Shown piece after piece: positions 1-9,946 of a DNA stretch of 64,000 nucleotides. The notes below the pieces were generated by a model. That model ran no database searches and was not told where the DNA came from. It was given only the letters and a program-made list of their open reading frames with translations. The stretch is from Nocardioides carbamazepini (GTDB lineage Bacteria; Actinomycetota; Actinomycetes; Propionibacteriales; Nocardioidaceae), in assembly GCF_024614185.1 (NCBI RefSeq), contig NZ_JAHTLF010000013.1:550870-614869 (forward strand), written 5' to 3'. The position numbers were made by a program, and so were the translations under genes. The first letter of the stretch is position 1. Every line of letters begins with the position of its first letter.

Positions 1-2962
<2,962 letters not shown>

Positions 2963-3054
2963 TCAGTTTACGGATGTTCCCCTCCCTTCCCCATTCGCAA
3001 CGCGCGGCGGGTGCTGATCGGCTCCCTGTCGGACCGGACGCATATCCTGTTCTG

Positions 3055-4191
3055 GTGTACACGCACCAGACGACCGGACGCGGCGCGCCATCGTTCGCCC
3101 TCGCATGGCTCGCCGGACTCGGGCTGGCCGTCCTCACCGTGGTCTTCTCCCAGGTCGAGAACATCCCGATCCAGGACCCCGACAGCCTGGTCCCGGGCTA
3201 CATCCGGTTCCCCGCCATCGTGCTCGGCGCGATCGCCCTCGACGTCGTGCCCCGCACCCTGCTCGCGGCCGGCCGGCCCGGTGGCGACTGGCTGCGCCGG
3301 ATCGGGCGCACCTTCCGCACGGTGCTGCGCGAGCGCTGGCCGCTGTCGCACTGGAAGTTCGCGCTCAACGGCGTCATCGCGTGGTACCTCTGCTACGCCG
3401 CCTTCCGCAACGTGAAGAGCATGGCGCCGTTCGTCCACGAGAAGATCTACGACGACCCGCTGGCCGATCTCGACAAGTTCCTCTTCGCCGGTCACGACCC
3501 GGCGGCCATCCTGCACGCCTGGTTCGGCACCGGTCTCGCCGCCCACTTCTTCTCGGCGGTCTACATCGTCTGGATCGCGCTGGTGCCGGTGTCGATCGCG
3601 ATCGCACTGGTCTGGACCCGGCACACCCGCGCCGGTGAGTGGTACGTCACTGCCGTCGCCGTCGACTGGGCGCTCGGCGCGGTGCTCTACGTGGTGCTCC
3701 CGACGGTCGGGCCGATCTACTCCGACCCGCGGACCTTCGCGGCGCTGCCCGACACCTACGTGAGCCGGCTGGCGAGCTCCATGTGGGACGACCGGGTCGC
3801 CGTCCTCGCCGATCCCGTCGGCGCGGGCACGCTGCAGACGATCGCTGCCTTCGCCTCGCTCCACGTCGGGATCATGATGACGATCTGCCTCATCGTGCAG
3901 CTGGTCAAGCTCGCCCGCTGGGTGCGGATCAGCGCCTGGACCTTCTTCGGACTGACGGTGCTCTCGACTGTCTACCTGGGCTGGCACTTCTTCGTCGACG
4001 TGATCGCCGGCGCCGCGCTGGGCGCCTTCGCGGTCTGGATCGCGGGCATCGCCACCGGCAACCGGGTGGGCCTGCGCGCCCGGCTGGTGCCGGACCCGGT
4101 CAGCGTGCCGGCGGGGTCCGCATCCCCCGGGCATCCCGGAGCGCTCGCGACACGTTCCGCGCCTCTGCCCGACCACCCCGCAGCGGACTGA
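3055..4191 (+). CDS. PAP2-superfamily integral membrane phosphatase/transferase
   Basis: 378 residues with about six hydrophobic segments. A degenerate PAP2 signature is visible: FASLHVG with H270 in the position of the PSGH histidine, and GWHFFVD with H311 and D315 in the C-terminal HxxxD motif. This resembles the AUR1/PAP2_3 branch, which works on lipid phosphates or phosphoinositols. Mycobacteria carry a PAP2 gene beside glfT2/glf, so a role in polyprenyl-phosphate or arabinogalactan metabolism is a reasonable inference; the substrate is not shown. Start chosen as GTG 3055 because TATCCT ends 6 bases before it; an in-frame ATG at 2974 would add 27 uncharacteristic residues. The 3' end overlaps the convergent gene by 92 bases. 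Confidence 0.8.
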   Translation: MYTHQTTGRGAPSFALAWLAGLGLAVLTVVFSQVENIPIQDPDSLVPGYIRFPAIVLGAIALDVVPRTLLAAGRPGGDWLRRIGRTFRTVLRERWPLSHWKFALNGVIAWYLCYAAFRNVKSMAPFVHEKIYDDPLADLDKFLFAGHDPAAILHAWFGTGLAAHFFSAVYIVWIALVPVSIAIALVWTRHTRAGEWYVTAVAVDWALGAVLYVVLPTVGPIYSDPRTFAALPDTYVSRLASSMWDDRVAVLADPVGAGTLQTIAAFASLHVGIMMTICLIVQLVKLARWVRISAWTFFGLTVLSTVYLGWHFFVDVIAGAALGAFAVWIAGIATGNRVGLRARLVPDPVSVPAGSASPGHPGALATRSAPLPDHPAAD

Positions 4192-5002
4192 GCGCGACGA
4201 CGGCCAGGGCGACCAGCCACGGCTTGAGCCGCACGAGCGCGTTCTCGCCGTACCGGAAGTGCACCGCGAACAGGTTGCGGTACATGTAGTAGCCCTTCCA
4301 GCCGGCCAGGTCGTGCTGCTGGTCGAAGTCGAGCTGGCGCACGAGCACCGCGTCGCGGACCGCGCGGATCGGGAAGCCCGCCCGCCGGGCGCGGATCGCG
4401 AAGTCCACGTCGTCGTAGAAGATGAAGTACGACGCGTCCGGCAGGCCGATCCGGTCGATCACCTCACGCCGGACCAGGAAGCCCTCGAAGGCGACGTTCT
4501 CGACCTCGACCGTCGCCGGCATCTCGGCCCGGGACGCGTACGTCGAGTCGATGCTCGCCGTCTTGGGCCGGATCGCCAGCGGGTTGCGCAGGTCGAAGCG
4601 GAGGGCCGCCTTCTCCACCAGCGCGCCCGACCGGTCCTCGCGGACCGCGATCAGGCAGGAGCCGTCGGCCTCGAGCAGGCGGGTCAGGCAGTCGGGGGCC
4701 GGGATGACGTCGTCGTCCATGAGCCACATCACGTCGAAGCCCTTGTCGTAGGCGGTCTGCAGGCCGAGACGGAAGCCGCCGGCGCCGCCGAGGTTCTCCG
4801 TCGTGTGGATGGCGACCAGTCCGGCCAGCACGCTGCGCTCCAGCACCTCGCGGGTGTGGTCGGCGCTCGCGTTGTCGACCACGAACACGGCGTCGGGCGC
4901 CCGGTCGAGCGCGGCGAGCCCGGCCAGCATCCGCTCGAGGAGGTCGGCGCGGTTGTAGGTGACGACGACGACGGCGACCCGCTCGTCCGGCCGCCCGCTC
5001 AC
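4100..5002 (-). CDS. GT2 glycosyltransferase, GlfT1-like (second copy)
   Basis: 300-residue GT-A fold glycosyltransferase. Seen: VAVVVVTYNRADLLERML at the N-terminus, VFVVDNASADHT, ENLGGAGGFRLG, the metal-binding MWLMDDDV, and FIFYDDVDFAIRARRAG in the acceptor/catalytic region. The arrangement matches the GlfT1/rhamnosyl-galactofuranosyl initiator family. GTG start at 5002 overlaps the stop of the upstream GlfT1-like gene as GTGA, so the two are coupled and may act in sequence on the same lipid-linked acceptor (inference). The last ~31 codons overlap the convergent PAP2 gene. Exact sugar specificity cannot be read from sequence. Confidence 0.85.
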   Translation of the reverse strand: MSGRPDERVAVVVVTYNRADLLERMLAGLAALDRAPDAVFVVDNASADHTREVLERSVLAGLVAIHTTENLGGAGGFRLGLQTAYDKGFDVMWLMDDDVIPAPDCLTRLLEADGSCLIAVREDRSGALVEKAALRFDLRNPLAIRPKTASIDSTYASRAEMPATVEVENVAFEGFLVRREVIDRIGLPDASYFIFYDDVDFAIRARRAGFPIRAVRDAVLVRQLDFDQQHDLAGWKGYYMYRNLFAVHFRYGENALVRLKPWLVALAVVALSPLRGGRAEARNVSRALRDARGMRTPPAR

Positions 5003-5907
5003 CGGAGGTACCTCCGGTGGCCGGTGAAGTCTCCCCGCAGCCCGGCGACGGCCGCCCGGGCGCTCAGCGGGATCCGCGCCGGCTGCGGCCTGGTGAACAG
5101 GTAGAACCACACGGTCTTGAGCCAGAACAGCAGCACGTGCACCCAGCCGCGGTAGGCGCGCAGGTTCAGCGTGTTGTTGCGCGCCATGCAGTAGTGCTTG
5201 AGGTCGCTGGGCGTGTGGTTGTACGTCGTGCGGCCGCGCATCATCGGCGTGCCGAGATCGTCGGTGGCCGGGTGCAGGAAGTGCGCGTCGACCACCGTGG
5301 CGATCCGGGCACCGGCCCGCTCGGCGCGCCAGAGGTACTCCACGTCGTCGCCCCAGATGAAGAACTCCTCGCGCGGCAGCCCGATCCGCTCCACCAGGTC
5401 CCGGGTCACGAGTACGCCGTTGAACGGGATCACGACGCCGTCGATGAGACCGTCCTCGGCAGCGGCCTCGACGGCCGCCATCTCGTGGACGACCCGGGTC
5501 CCGCCCGGCAGCCGGATCGGGAAGCAGAGCCGCGTCGGGTCCTGCTCCGCCAGCACCGCCGGCCCGCAGAACTCCAGCCCGTCGCGCTCCACCCGCTCGA
5601 GGAGCAGGTCGAGGCAGTCGGGCGCCGGCATGCCGTCGTCGTCCATCAGCCAGACCAGCTCCGCGCCCTCGCGCACCGCCCAGCCCAGGCCGTGGTGGAA
5701 GCCGCCCGCGCCCCCGGTGTTGGTGGGCAGCGTCTCGTGGCTGACCCGCGGGTCGTCGAGAGCGGCGAGCCACTCCCCCGTGCCGTCCGTGGAGGCGTTG
5801 TCGACCACGAGGATCCGCTCCAGCCCGGCGATCTCCCGCAGTCGCGGGACGAGTCGCTGCAGCATCGCCAGCCTGTTGAAGGTCACCACGACGGCCTGCA
5901 CACGCAC
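4999..5907 (-). CDS. Galactofuranosyltransferase GlfT1-like
   Basis: 302 residues, the usual GlfT1 length. In GlfT1 the enzyme adds the first galactofuranose residues to the decaprenyl-PP-GlcNAc-Rha linker. Seen: QAVVVTFNRLAMLQRLV, TNTGGAGGFHHGL, VWLMDDDG, DPTRLCFPIRLPG, FNGVLVTRD, FIWGDDVEYLWRAERAG and DAHFLHPATDD, an order and spacing that I recognise from mycobacterial GlfT1. GTG 5907 is preceded by TAGGGT with a 7-base gap, a leaderless-type start. Overlaps the following GT by 4 bases. Presence of two GlfT1-like genes side by side is unusual; which one is the orthologue is uncertain. Confidence 0.85.
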   Translation of the reverse strand: MRVQAVVVTFNRLAMLQRLVPRLREIAGLERILVVDNASTDGTGEWLAALDDPRVSHETLPTNTGGAGGFHHGLGWAVREGAELVWLMDDDGMPAPDCLDLLLERVERDGLEFCGPAVLAEQDPTRLCFPIRLPGGTRVVHEMAAVEAAAEDGLIDGVVIPFNGVLVTRDLVERIGLPREEFFIWGDDVEYLWRAERAGARIATVVDAHFLHPATDDLGTPMMRGRTTYNHTPSDLKHYCMARNNTLNLRAYRGWVHVLLFWLKTVWFYLFTRPQPARIPLSARAAVAGLRGDFTGHRRYLR

Positions 5908-5938
5908 GGGGGTGACCCTACTGTCCGTGCAGGCTCGA

Positions 5939-6331
5939 TCAGGATTCGTCGGTCAGCAGCGCGTCGGGGTCCAACCGGGGCGGGACGGCGGCCAGCGCGG
6001 CCTGGACCAGCGCGGTGCGCGCCTTGACCTCGACCGCGCGCCGCAGCCGGCCGCGGCGCTGCCCCACGAGGCCGTCCACGACCTCGGCGACCACCTTGTC
6101 GTCGTAGCTCGCGCGGGTGCCGGGAGCGACGTCGACGTCCGGAAGGGCGACGAGGACGGGCAGCACCTGGTCGCCGAGCGCGTCGAGGACCTTGAAGCGC
6201 TGGTAGCGGTCCATCTGGTCCCAGGCGGTGTCGACGTCGACACCGCGCTTGCGGAGTCTGCGGTCGGCCGCCAGGACGACCTTGGCCGCGCCGGCGAGGG
6301 CCGCGGTCAGCTCGTGCTCGGTGAAGCGCAT
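5939..6331 (-). CDS. Conserved hypothetical protein
   Basis: 130 residues, soluble, no signal peptide, no motif that I recognise. Begins MRFTEHELTAALAGAAK, is rich in helices and contains a basic GQRRGRLRR segment near residue 88. ATG 6331 was chosen because it gives the first plausible start after the divergent phosphatase region; the frame continues open upstream but without typical composition. Lies just upstream of the GlfT1-like genes on the same strand (31 bases between its stop and their start) and diverges from the inositol-phosphatase gene. Function unknown. Confidence 0.6.
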   Translation of the reverse strand: MRFTEHELTAALAGAAKVVLAADRRLRKRGVDVDTAWDQMDRYQRFKVLDALGDQVLPVLVALPDVDVAPGTRASYDDKVVAEVVDGLVGQRRGRLRRAVEVKARTALVQAALAAVPPRLDPDALLTDES

Positions 6332-6395
6332 GGCCCTAGCCAACCCCACCGACCCTGGCACTGTCCCGTCGGCGGGCCCCGTTACGGTGAGCACC

Positions 6396-7163
6396 GTGGA
6401 CACCGTCGCCGTGCTGACCCTGCTCCAGGACGTCGCGGCGGAGGTGATCAACCCCCGGTTCCGCGCCCTTGCCGACGAGCAGGTCACGGAGAAGAACCCC
6501 GGTGACCTCGTGACCGTGGCCGACCACGAGTCCGAGGCCCTCATCACCGCCGCCCTCCAGGCGGCGTACCCCGACGCGCTGGTGCTCGGTGAGGAGGCGA
6601 TGGCCGCCGACCCGACGCTGCTCGACCGGTTCGCCGCCGCCGACCATGCCTTCACCGTCGACCCGGTCGACGGCACCAAGAACTTCGTCCACGGCTCCCC
6701 CGACCACGCGGTCATGGTGGCCGAGGTGCGCGGTGGCGAGGTGACGCGGGGGTGGATCTGGCAGCCGCAGCACGCGGCCTCGTACGTCGCCGAGCGCGGT
6801 GGCGGCGCCTGGCGCAACGGAGAGCGGCTGACCGTCGCGACCGCCGGCGCCGCCGTGCCCTTCCGCACCGCACGACGCGCGTGGGTCGGCAGCGAGCTCG
6901 GCGACCTGGGCACCCTCGAGCTGACCTGGGCCTGCTGCGGCGTCGACTACCCGCACCTGATCGCGGGCGACGCCCGCGCGCTCCTCTACAGCCGCAGCAT
7001 GCCGTGGGACCACCTGCCCGGGGCGCTGATCCTCACCGAGGCGGGCGGCGTCATCGGGCAGCACGACGGCCGGCCGCTGGCCCCGCAGGCGCTGGCCGGC
7101 GGGATCGTCGCGGCACCCGACCGGGCGACGTACGACGCGATCGTGGCCGCTCTGCCGTTGTAG
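6396..7163 (+). CDS. Inositol monophosphatase-family phosphatase (SuhB/HisN type)
   Basis: Magnesium-dependent sugar/inositol/histidinol phosphatase fold, 255 residues. Motif 1 appears as LGEEAM followed by DPVDGTKNFVHG with D89, D92, G93 and T94, and motif 2 as WDHLPGALILTEAGG near the C-terminus. Substrate could be inositol-1-phosphate, histidinol phosphate or another sugar phosphate; the sequence does not settle this. GTG 6396 lies 7 bases after TACGGT, giving a leaderless start; GTG 6387 would add three residues. It runs toward the accessory patch, where a long inverted repeat begins about 30 bases after the stop. Confidence 0.85.
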   Translation: MDTVAVLTLLQDVAAEVINPRFRALADEQVTEKNPGDLVTVADHESEALITAALQAAYPDALVLGEEAMAADPTLLDRFAAADHAFTVDPVDGTKNFVHGSPDHAVMVAEVRGGEVTRGWIWQPQHAASYVAERGGGAWRNGERLTVATAGAAVPFRTARRAWVGSELGDLGTLELTWACCGVDYPHLIAGDARALLYSRSMPWDHLPGALILTEAGGVIGQHDGRPLAPQALAGGIVAAPDRATYDAIVAALPL

Positions 7164-7192
7164 TCGACACGCATTGGCCGTCCGGGCGGGCG

Positions 7193-7288
7193 GGCGGGTT
7201 CATCACGGGATGTAGGTGAATCGGCACTTCCCGTGCGGAGTTCCGCTACAGATGCGGGAACTCACCTACATACCGTGATGAACCCGCC
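7193..7288. repeat. Long inverted repeat with nested hairpins
   Basis: Arms 7193-7219 and 7262-7288 are 27 nt each with a single mismatch. The 42-nt centre holds smaller complementary pieces (TTCCCG with CGGGAA, GCGGA with TCCGC). Sits 30 bases after the phosphatase stop and 6 bases before the stop-side end of the duplicated LCP fragment, so it may once have been a bidirectional terminator between two convergent genes. A folded RNA or a miniature mobile element are alternatives. Confidence 0.75.
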
Positions 7289-7294
7289 GCCGGC

Positions 7295-7393
7295 TCAGCA
7301 GGCGGCGGCGACGTCGTCGGTCTCGTTGGCTTTTAGCCGTCGTTGCGGGACCCGAGCGAACCGCCGGTGACGGTGCGGCTGCTCGGCGGGCTG
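7295..7393 (-). pseudogene. Duplicated 3' end of the LCP gene (fragment)
   Basis: About 99 bases that match the last ~103 bases of the intact LCP gene at 9947-10049, in the same orientation, including its TGA stop. Differences seen: a short change around 7331-7333 (TTTTAG against CTTGTAG), one substitution near 7351 and a 2-base deletion near 7375, so the reading frame is broken. The match stops abruptly at the GCTGC of 7389-7393, exactly where the HNH-associated element begins. With the intact copy it forms a direct repeat enclosing a ~2.55-kb patch. Confidence 0.85.
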
Positions 7394-7482
7394 CGGTTCC
7401 GTAGCCCGGCACAGCCCGAAAGGCAGCAACGAGGGAGGGTCGGCAGGTGGCCGGGACCCGCGGTCGGGTTGCGGGCCCGCCG
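7391..7482 (+). other. HNH-associated structured element, copy A
   Basis: About 84 bases resembling 33120-33203 at roughly 70-75% identity, in the same orientation relative to a downstream DUF222/HNH gene. Can fold with a closing helix 7399-7407/7466-7474 (two G-U pairs), a GAAA-containing hairpin at 7414-7424 and a second hairpin with stem 7437-7441/7455-7459. In copy B the same helices are kept with base changes on both sides. Could be a structured RNA, a DNA end of a mobile unit, or both; identity is not established. Confidence 0.55.
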
Positions 7483-7499
7483 ACACCGAGAACCCGTCA

Positions 7500-7692
7500 G
7501 CAAGAAGGGACAGTCCCCGACGGTGATCGCGTCACCGTCGGCGATGACGGTGCGGTTACGGAGCTCGTAGAACGACTTGCGGGAGATGTCGTGCTCGGCG
7601 CAGAACGTCGAGACCGCACCACGGGGCGCGTCGCCTAGCCACTGCGCGGTAGCGAGACGGACGCGAGGATCGATGAGTTCGTTGGCAGCCAC
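7500..7692 (-). pseudogene. IS481-like transposase, N-terminal remnant
   Basis: From ATG 7692 the frame reads like the N-terminal helix-turn-helix of IS481/IS3-group transposases: RVRLATAQWLGDAP, VSTFCAEHDISRKSFYELRNR. After about 50 codons the similarity fails and no DDE catalytic domain follows; the frame simply runs on into the HNH-associated element. It is therefore a truncated remnant. Together with the terminal repeat at 7739-7759 it marks an old insertion. Confidence 0.7.
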
Positions 7693-7738
7693 CGCCGAAG
7701 GATCGGATGAGAAATGTCACCACCAACAACCCCGGAAG

Positions 7739-7759
7739 TGTCACCCATGTCCTGAGACA
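7739..7759. mobile_element. Probable terminal inverted repeat of the IS481-like remnant
   Basis: TGTCACCCATGTCCTGAGACA lies just upstream of the transposase start, begins TGT and ends ACA, and has the CCTGAGACA composition typical of IS481-family ends. The matching left end was not found, consistent with truncation. Confidence 0.5.
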
Positions 7760-7787
7760 TCTCTTGAAGAATCGCCTGCCAAATCCC

Positions 7788-7815
7788 TTGATTCGAACAG
7801 GTGTTCGAGTAGACT
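7788..7815 (+). promoter_or_regulatory. HNH promoter with perfect LexA (SOS) box
   Basis: TTGATT (7788-7793), a 16-base spacer and TAGACT (7810-7815), with the ATG 6 bases later. The spacer region contains TCGAACAGGTGTTCGA at 7793-7808, an exact match to the actinobacterial LexA consensus TCGAAC-N4-GTTCGA. Between -35 and -10, LexA would block transcription directly. Confidence 0.85.
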
Positions 7816-7821
7816 GAGCGC

Positions 7822-9243
7822 ATGACTTCCCCCGGAGCGCTCCACACGGCCACCACCGTGGCCGAGCGCGCCGCGGAGTTGGCCGGCCATGACTGGGACG
7901 ACCTGGATGGTCCCGACGCGGTGGCGGGCGTGGAGGCGATCACCACCGCCCGCTCGTTCCTGGACGCCGCCCTCTTGCGGGGCATCGACCGGCTCGAAGC
8001 CACCGACGCCCTGCGGGACCTGGGCTGGTCTTCGACGAAGGACTTCCTGACCCACCTCACCGGCGGCCACAAGGGCACCGGCGGCGGGCTCGTGCGTGCT
8101 GTGGAGCAGTTGCGGGACCTGCCCGCGGTGCAGGCCGCGTTGGAGTCCGGGCGAGTGAGCTTGCCCCAAGCCAGGGCGATCGCGTCCAAGGTGCACACCC
8201 TGCCCCGGGTGCCGGAGTTCCGCACCGCCGTGGCCGAGAAGATGCTCGACCTCGTCGACACCCACGGTCACGACGCCAGTGACCTACAGACCGCGTTCGG
8301 TGATGTCGTGCGTGACCTCGACCCCGACGCCGAGATCGTGAACCGCGACAAGGAGAAGGCCAAAGCCGAACGCGGTGCCCACCACGCCCGGCACCTGTCC
8401 TTCGCCGAAGACGCCCTCGGCGGAGTCCGGGTCAAGGGATACGGGACCGTCGAGGACGCCGAGAAGATCAAAGCCGCCCTCCACCCGTTAGCGGCACCGG
8501 TCACTTCGGAGCCTGGTGCCTGTGGTGGTGTGAGCCGTCAACCCGAGGAGGAGATGTTCGACGACCACGGGGTCTCCACCGCCGCACCCTGTCTGACGCC
8601 CGGTTGTGGGCACGACGGGAGGGATCGCCGTGATGCCGGGGCCCGGATGTGGGACGCGCTCGTGGATGCGTGTGACCGACTCGCCAACACCGAGGGCCCC
8701 GACGCGCTGCCCCGTGACCACGGCTCCACGGCACGGGTGATCGTGCTCATCGACCAAGAGTCCCTCAAGCAGCAGGTCATCGACGCCGGACTCGCCCGCA
8801 ACGGTCACACCCCCGCCGGAGCCCGGCTCTCCGCAACCGCCGTACGCCGGATCGCGTGTGATGCCGAGATCATCCCCGGCGTCCTCGGCTCCGAAGGCCA
8901 GGTGATGGACGTCGGCCGTGCCCAACGACTCGTCACCGCCGCGATCTGGATCGCACTCGTCATCCGCGACCGACACTGCTCCTTCCCTGGCTGCACCCGC
9001 ATGCCCCTGGCCTGCGACGCCCACCACATCCAGCACTGGGCCGACGGCGGCACCACCAGCCTCGGGAATCTCGTGATGCTCTGCAGGCACCACCACGTGC
9101 TCATCCACCAGACCCCCTGGGCCGTGAAGATCGACGACGACACCGGACAACCCGTGTGGACCCCACCACCCAGAGCCACCCTCGACAACAATCTCCGAGC
9201 CGCCGGGATCAGCTACGGCCGCGCCCGACCACGCGCAGCCTGA
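7822..9243 (+). CDS. DUF222/HNH endonuclease-domain protein (13E12-like)
   Basis: 473 residues. An N-terminal DUF222 domain spans about 25-330 (GIDRLEATDALRDLGW, SGRVSLPQARAIASKVHTLP). A C-terminal HNH nuclease domain spans about 385-435: DRHCSFPGC, CDAHHIQHWADGG, LGNLVMLCRHHHVLIH, with paired cysteines and the HH catalytic pair. Family members are homologous to the mycobacterial 13E12 repeat proteins, several of which are DNA-damage induced. The start follows TAGACT by 6 bases (leaderless) and the promoter carries a perfect LexA box, so SOS control is predicted. Flanked by IS481 and IS110 remnants. Whether it mobilises itself is unknown. Confidence 0.88.
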   Translation: MTSPGALHTATTVAERAAELAGHDWDDLDGPDAVAGVEAITTARSFLDAALLRGIDRLEATDALRDLGWSSTKDFLTHLTGGHKGTGGGLVRAVEQLRDLPAVQAALESGRVSLPQARAIASKVHTLPRVPEFRTAVAEKMLDLVDTHGHDASDLQTAFGDVVRDLDPDAEIVNRDKEKAKAERGAHHARHLSFAEDALGGVRVKGYGTVEDAEKIKAALHPLAAPVTSEPGACGGVSRQPEEEMFDDHGVSTAAPCLTPGCGHDGRDRRDAGARMWDALVDACDRLANTEGPDALPRDHGSTARVIVLIDQESLKQQVIDAGLARNGHTPAGARLSATAVRRIACDAEIIPGVLGSEGQVMDVGRAQRLVTAAIWIALVIRDRHCSFPGCTRMPLACDAHHIQHWADGGTTSLGNLVMLCRHHHVLIHQTPWAVKIDDDTGQPVWTPPPRATLDNNLRAAGISYGRARPRAA

Positions 9244-9340
9244 CCCGCCATGCGCTGACGTTCATCGCCAGCCACGGCGATCCGACCGCGATCGGCATCG
9301 AGGGCACCTCCGCCTACGGCGTCGCCCGACACGGTCACCC
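9244..9340 (+). pseudogene. IS110-family transposase fragment
   Basis: Immediately after the HNH stop, one frame reads LTFIASHGDPTAIGIEG followed by TSAYGVARHG, which corresponds to the conserved glutamate-bearing VEGTGSYG segment of the IS110 (DEDD) transposase N-terminal domain. Only about 30 codons are recognisable and there is no start or downstream domain. It is a scar of a second element on the other side of the HNH gene. Confidence 0.6.
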
Positions 9341-9349
9341 AACTCTATT

Positions 9350-9844
9350 TCAGCGCTCAGGGGCCACCTGGGCTGGTTCCCAGAGCCCATCGCTATTGAT
9401 GCGATGCGTCATCAGGAAGGAGATCGGTGCATCGGACCGGTCGTTGAGCTGTTGCTCAATCAACGGCACGAGGAACGGACTTGCCGAGTCGAGCACGAAC
9501 GGGTCGACCCATGCAGCCTCAAGGATCTGCGGTTCACCAGGTGGCACGCGCGGCACGCTGCCTTCGGCAGCGGTCGCCTCGAAGAAGCAGATGAGCTTCC
9601 GCTGGCGACGCTCGTGCCATTCGTGCACGCAGGAGGCAATCAGGCGACCGACCTCGACTGCGACTCCGGTCTCTTCGGCAGTCTCGCGCGCCGCAGCCTC
9701 TTCGAGCGTCTCGCCCGGATCAACGTGACCGCCTGGCAACTCCCAGCTCGTCACACCAAGCCGCTCGTGACGAATCATCAACCAGAGCCGATCCATGCGC
9801 GTCAACGCGAACGCCGTCACGGTTGTCTTCCAAGGCTCGGTCAC
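9350..9844 (-). CDS. NUDIX hydrolase
   Basis: 164 residues. A complete Nudix box GX5EX7REUXEEXGU occupies residues 39-61 (GHVDPGE ... RETAEETGV). The preceding TSWELPGGHVDPGE and following VHEWHERRQRKLICFFEA fit housekeeping or nucleotide-pool sanitising hydrolases; the substrate cannot be assigned. GTG 9844 sits 6 bases after TAGGGT. Base composition is visibly less GC-rich than its neighbours (for example around 9395-9425), which with the flanking transposase scars suggests acquisition by transfer. Confidence 0.85.
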   Translation of the reverse strand: MTEPWKTTVTAFALTRMDRLWLMIRHERLGVTSWELPGGHVDPGETLEEAAARETAEETGVAVEVGRLIASCVHEWHERRQRKLICFFEATAAEGSVPRVPPGEPQILEAAWVDPFVLDSASPFLVPLIEQQLNDRSDAPISFLMTHRINSDGLWEPAQVAPER

Positions 9845-9946
9845 GATCCGACCCTACGAGGACGCTGCCCAAGAGCGCTTGACGGCCAAGAGGAGCATCT
9901 ATCCGTCTCCGTCTGCTCCCCTTCGACGCGTAACAGCGCCTCGGAG

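Noticed and set aside
4259..5104. Plus-strand frame opposite the second GlfT1-like gene
   Set aside because: Antisense shadow; no coherent protein features.
7391..7482. IscB/HEARO-type omega RNA
   Set aside because: The downstream HNH proteins carry DUF222, not the RuvC-HNH architecture of IscB, and the shape of the element does not match what I know of HEARO.
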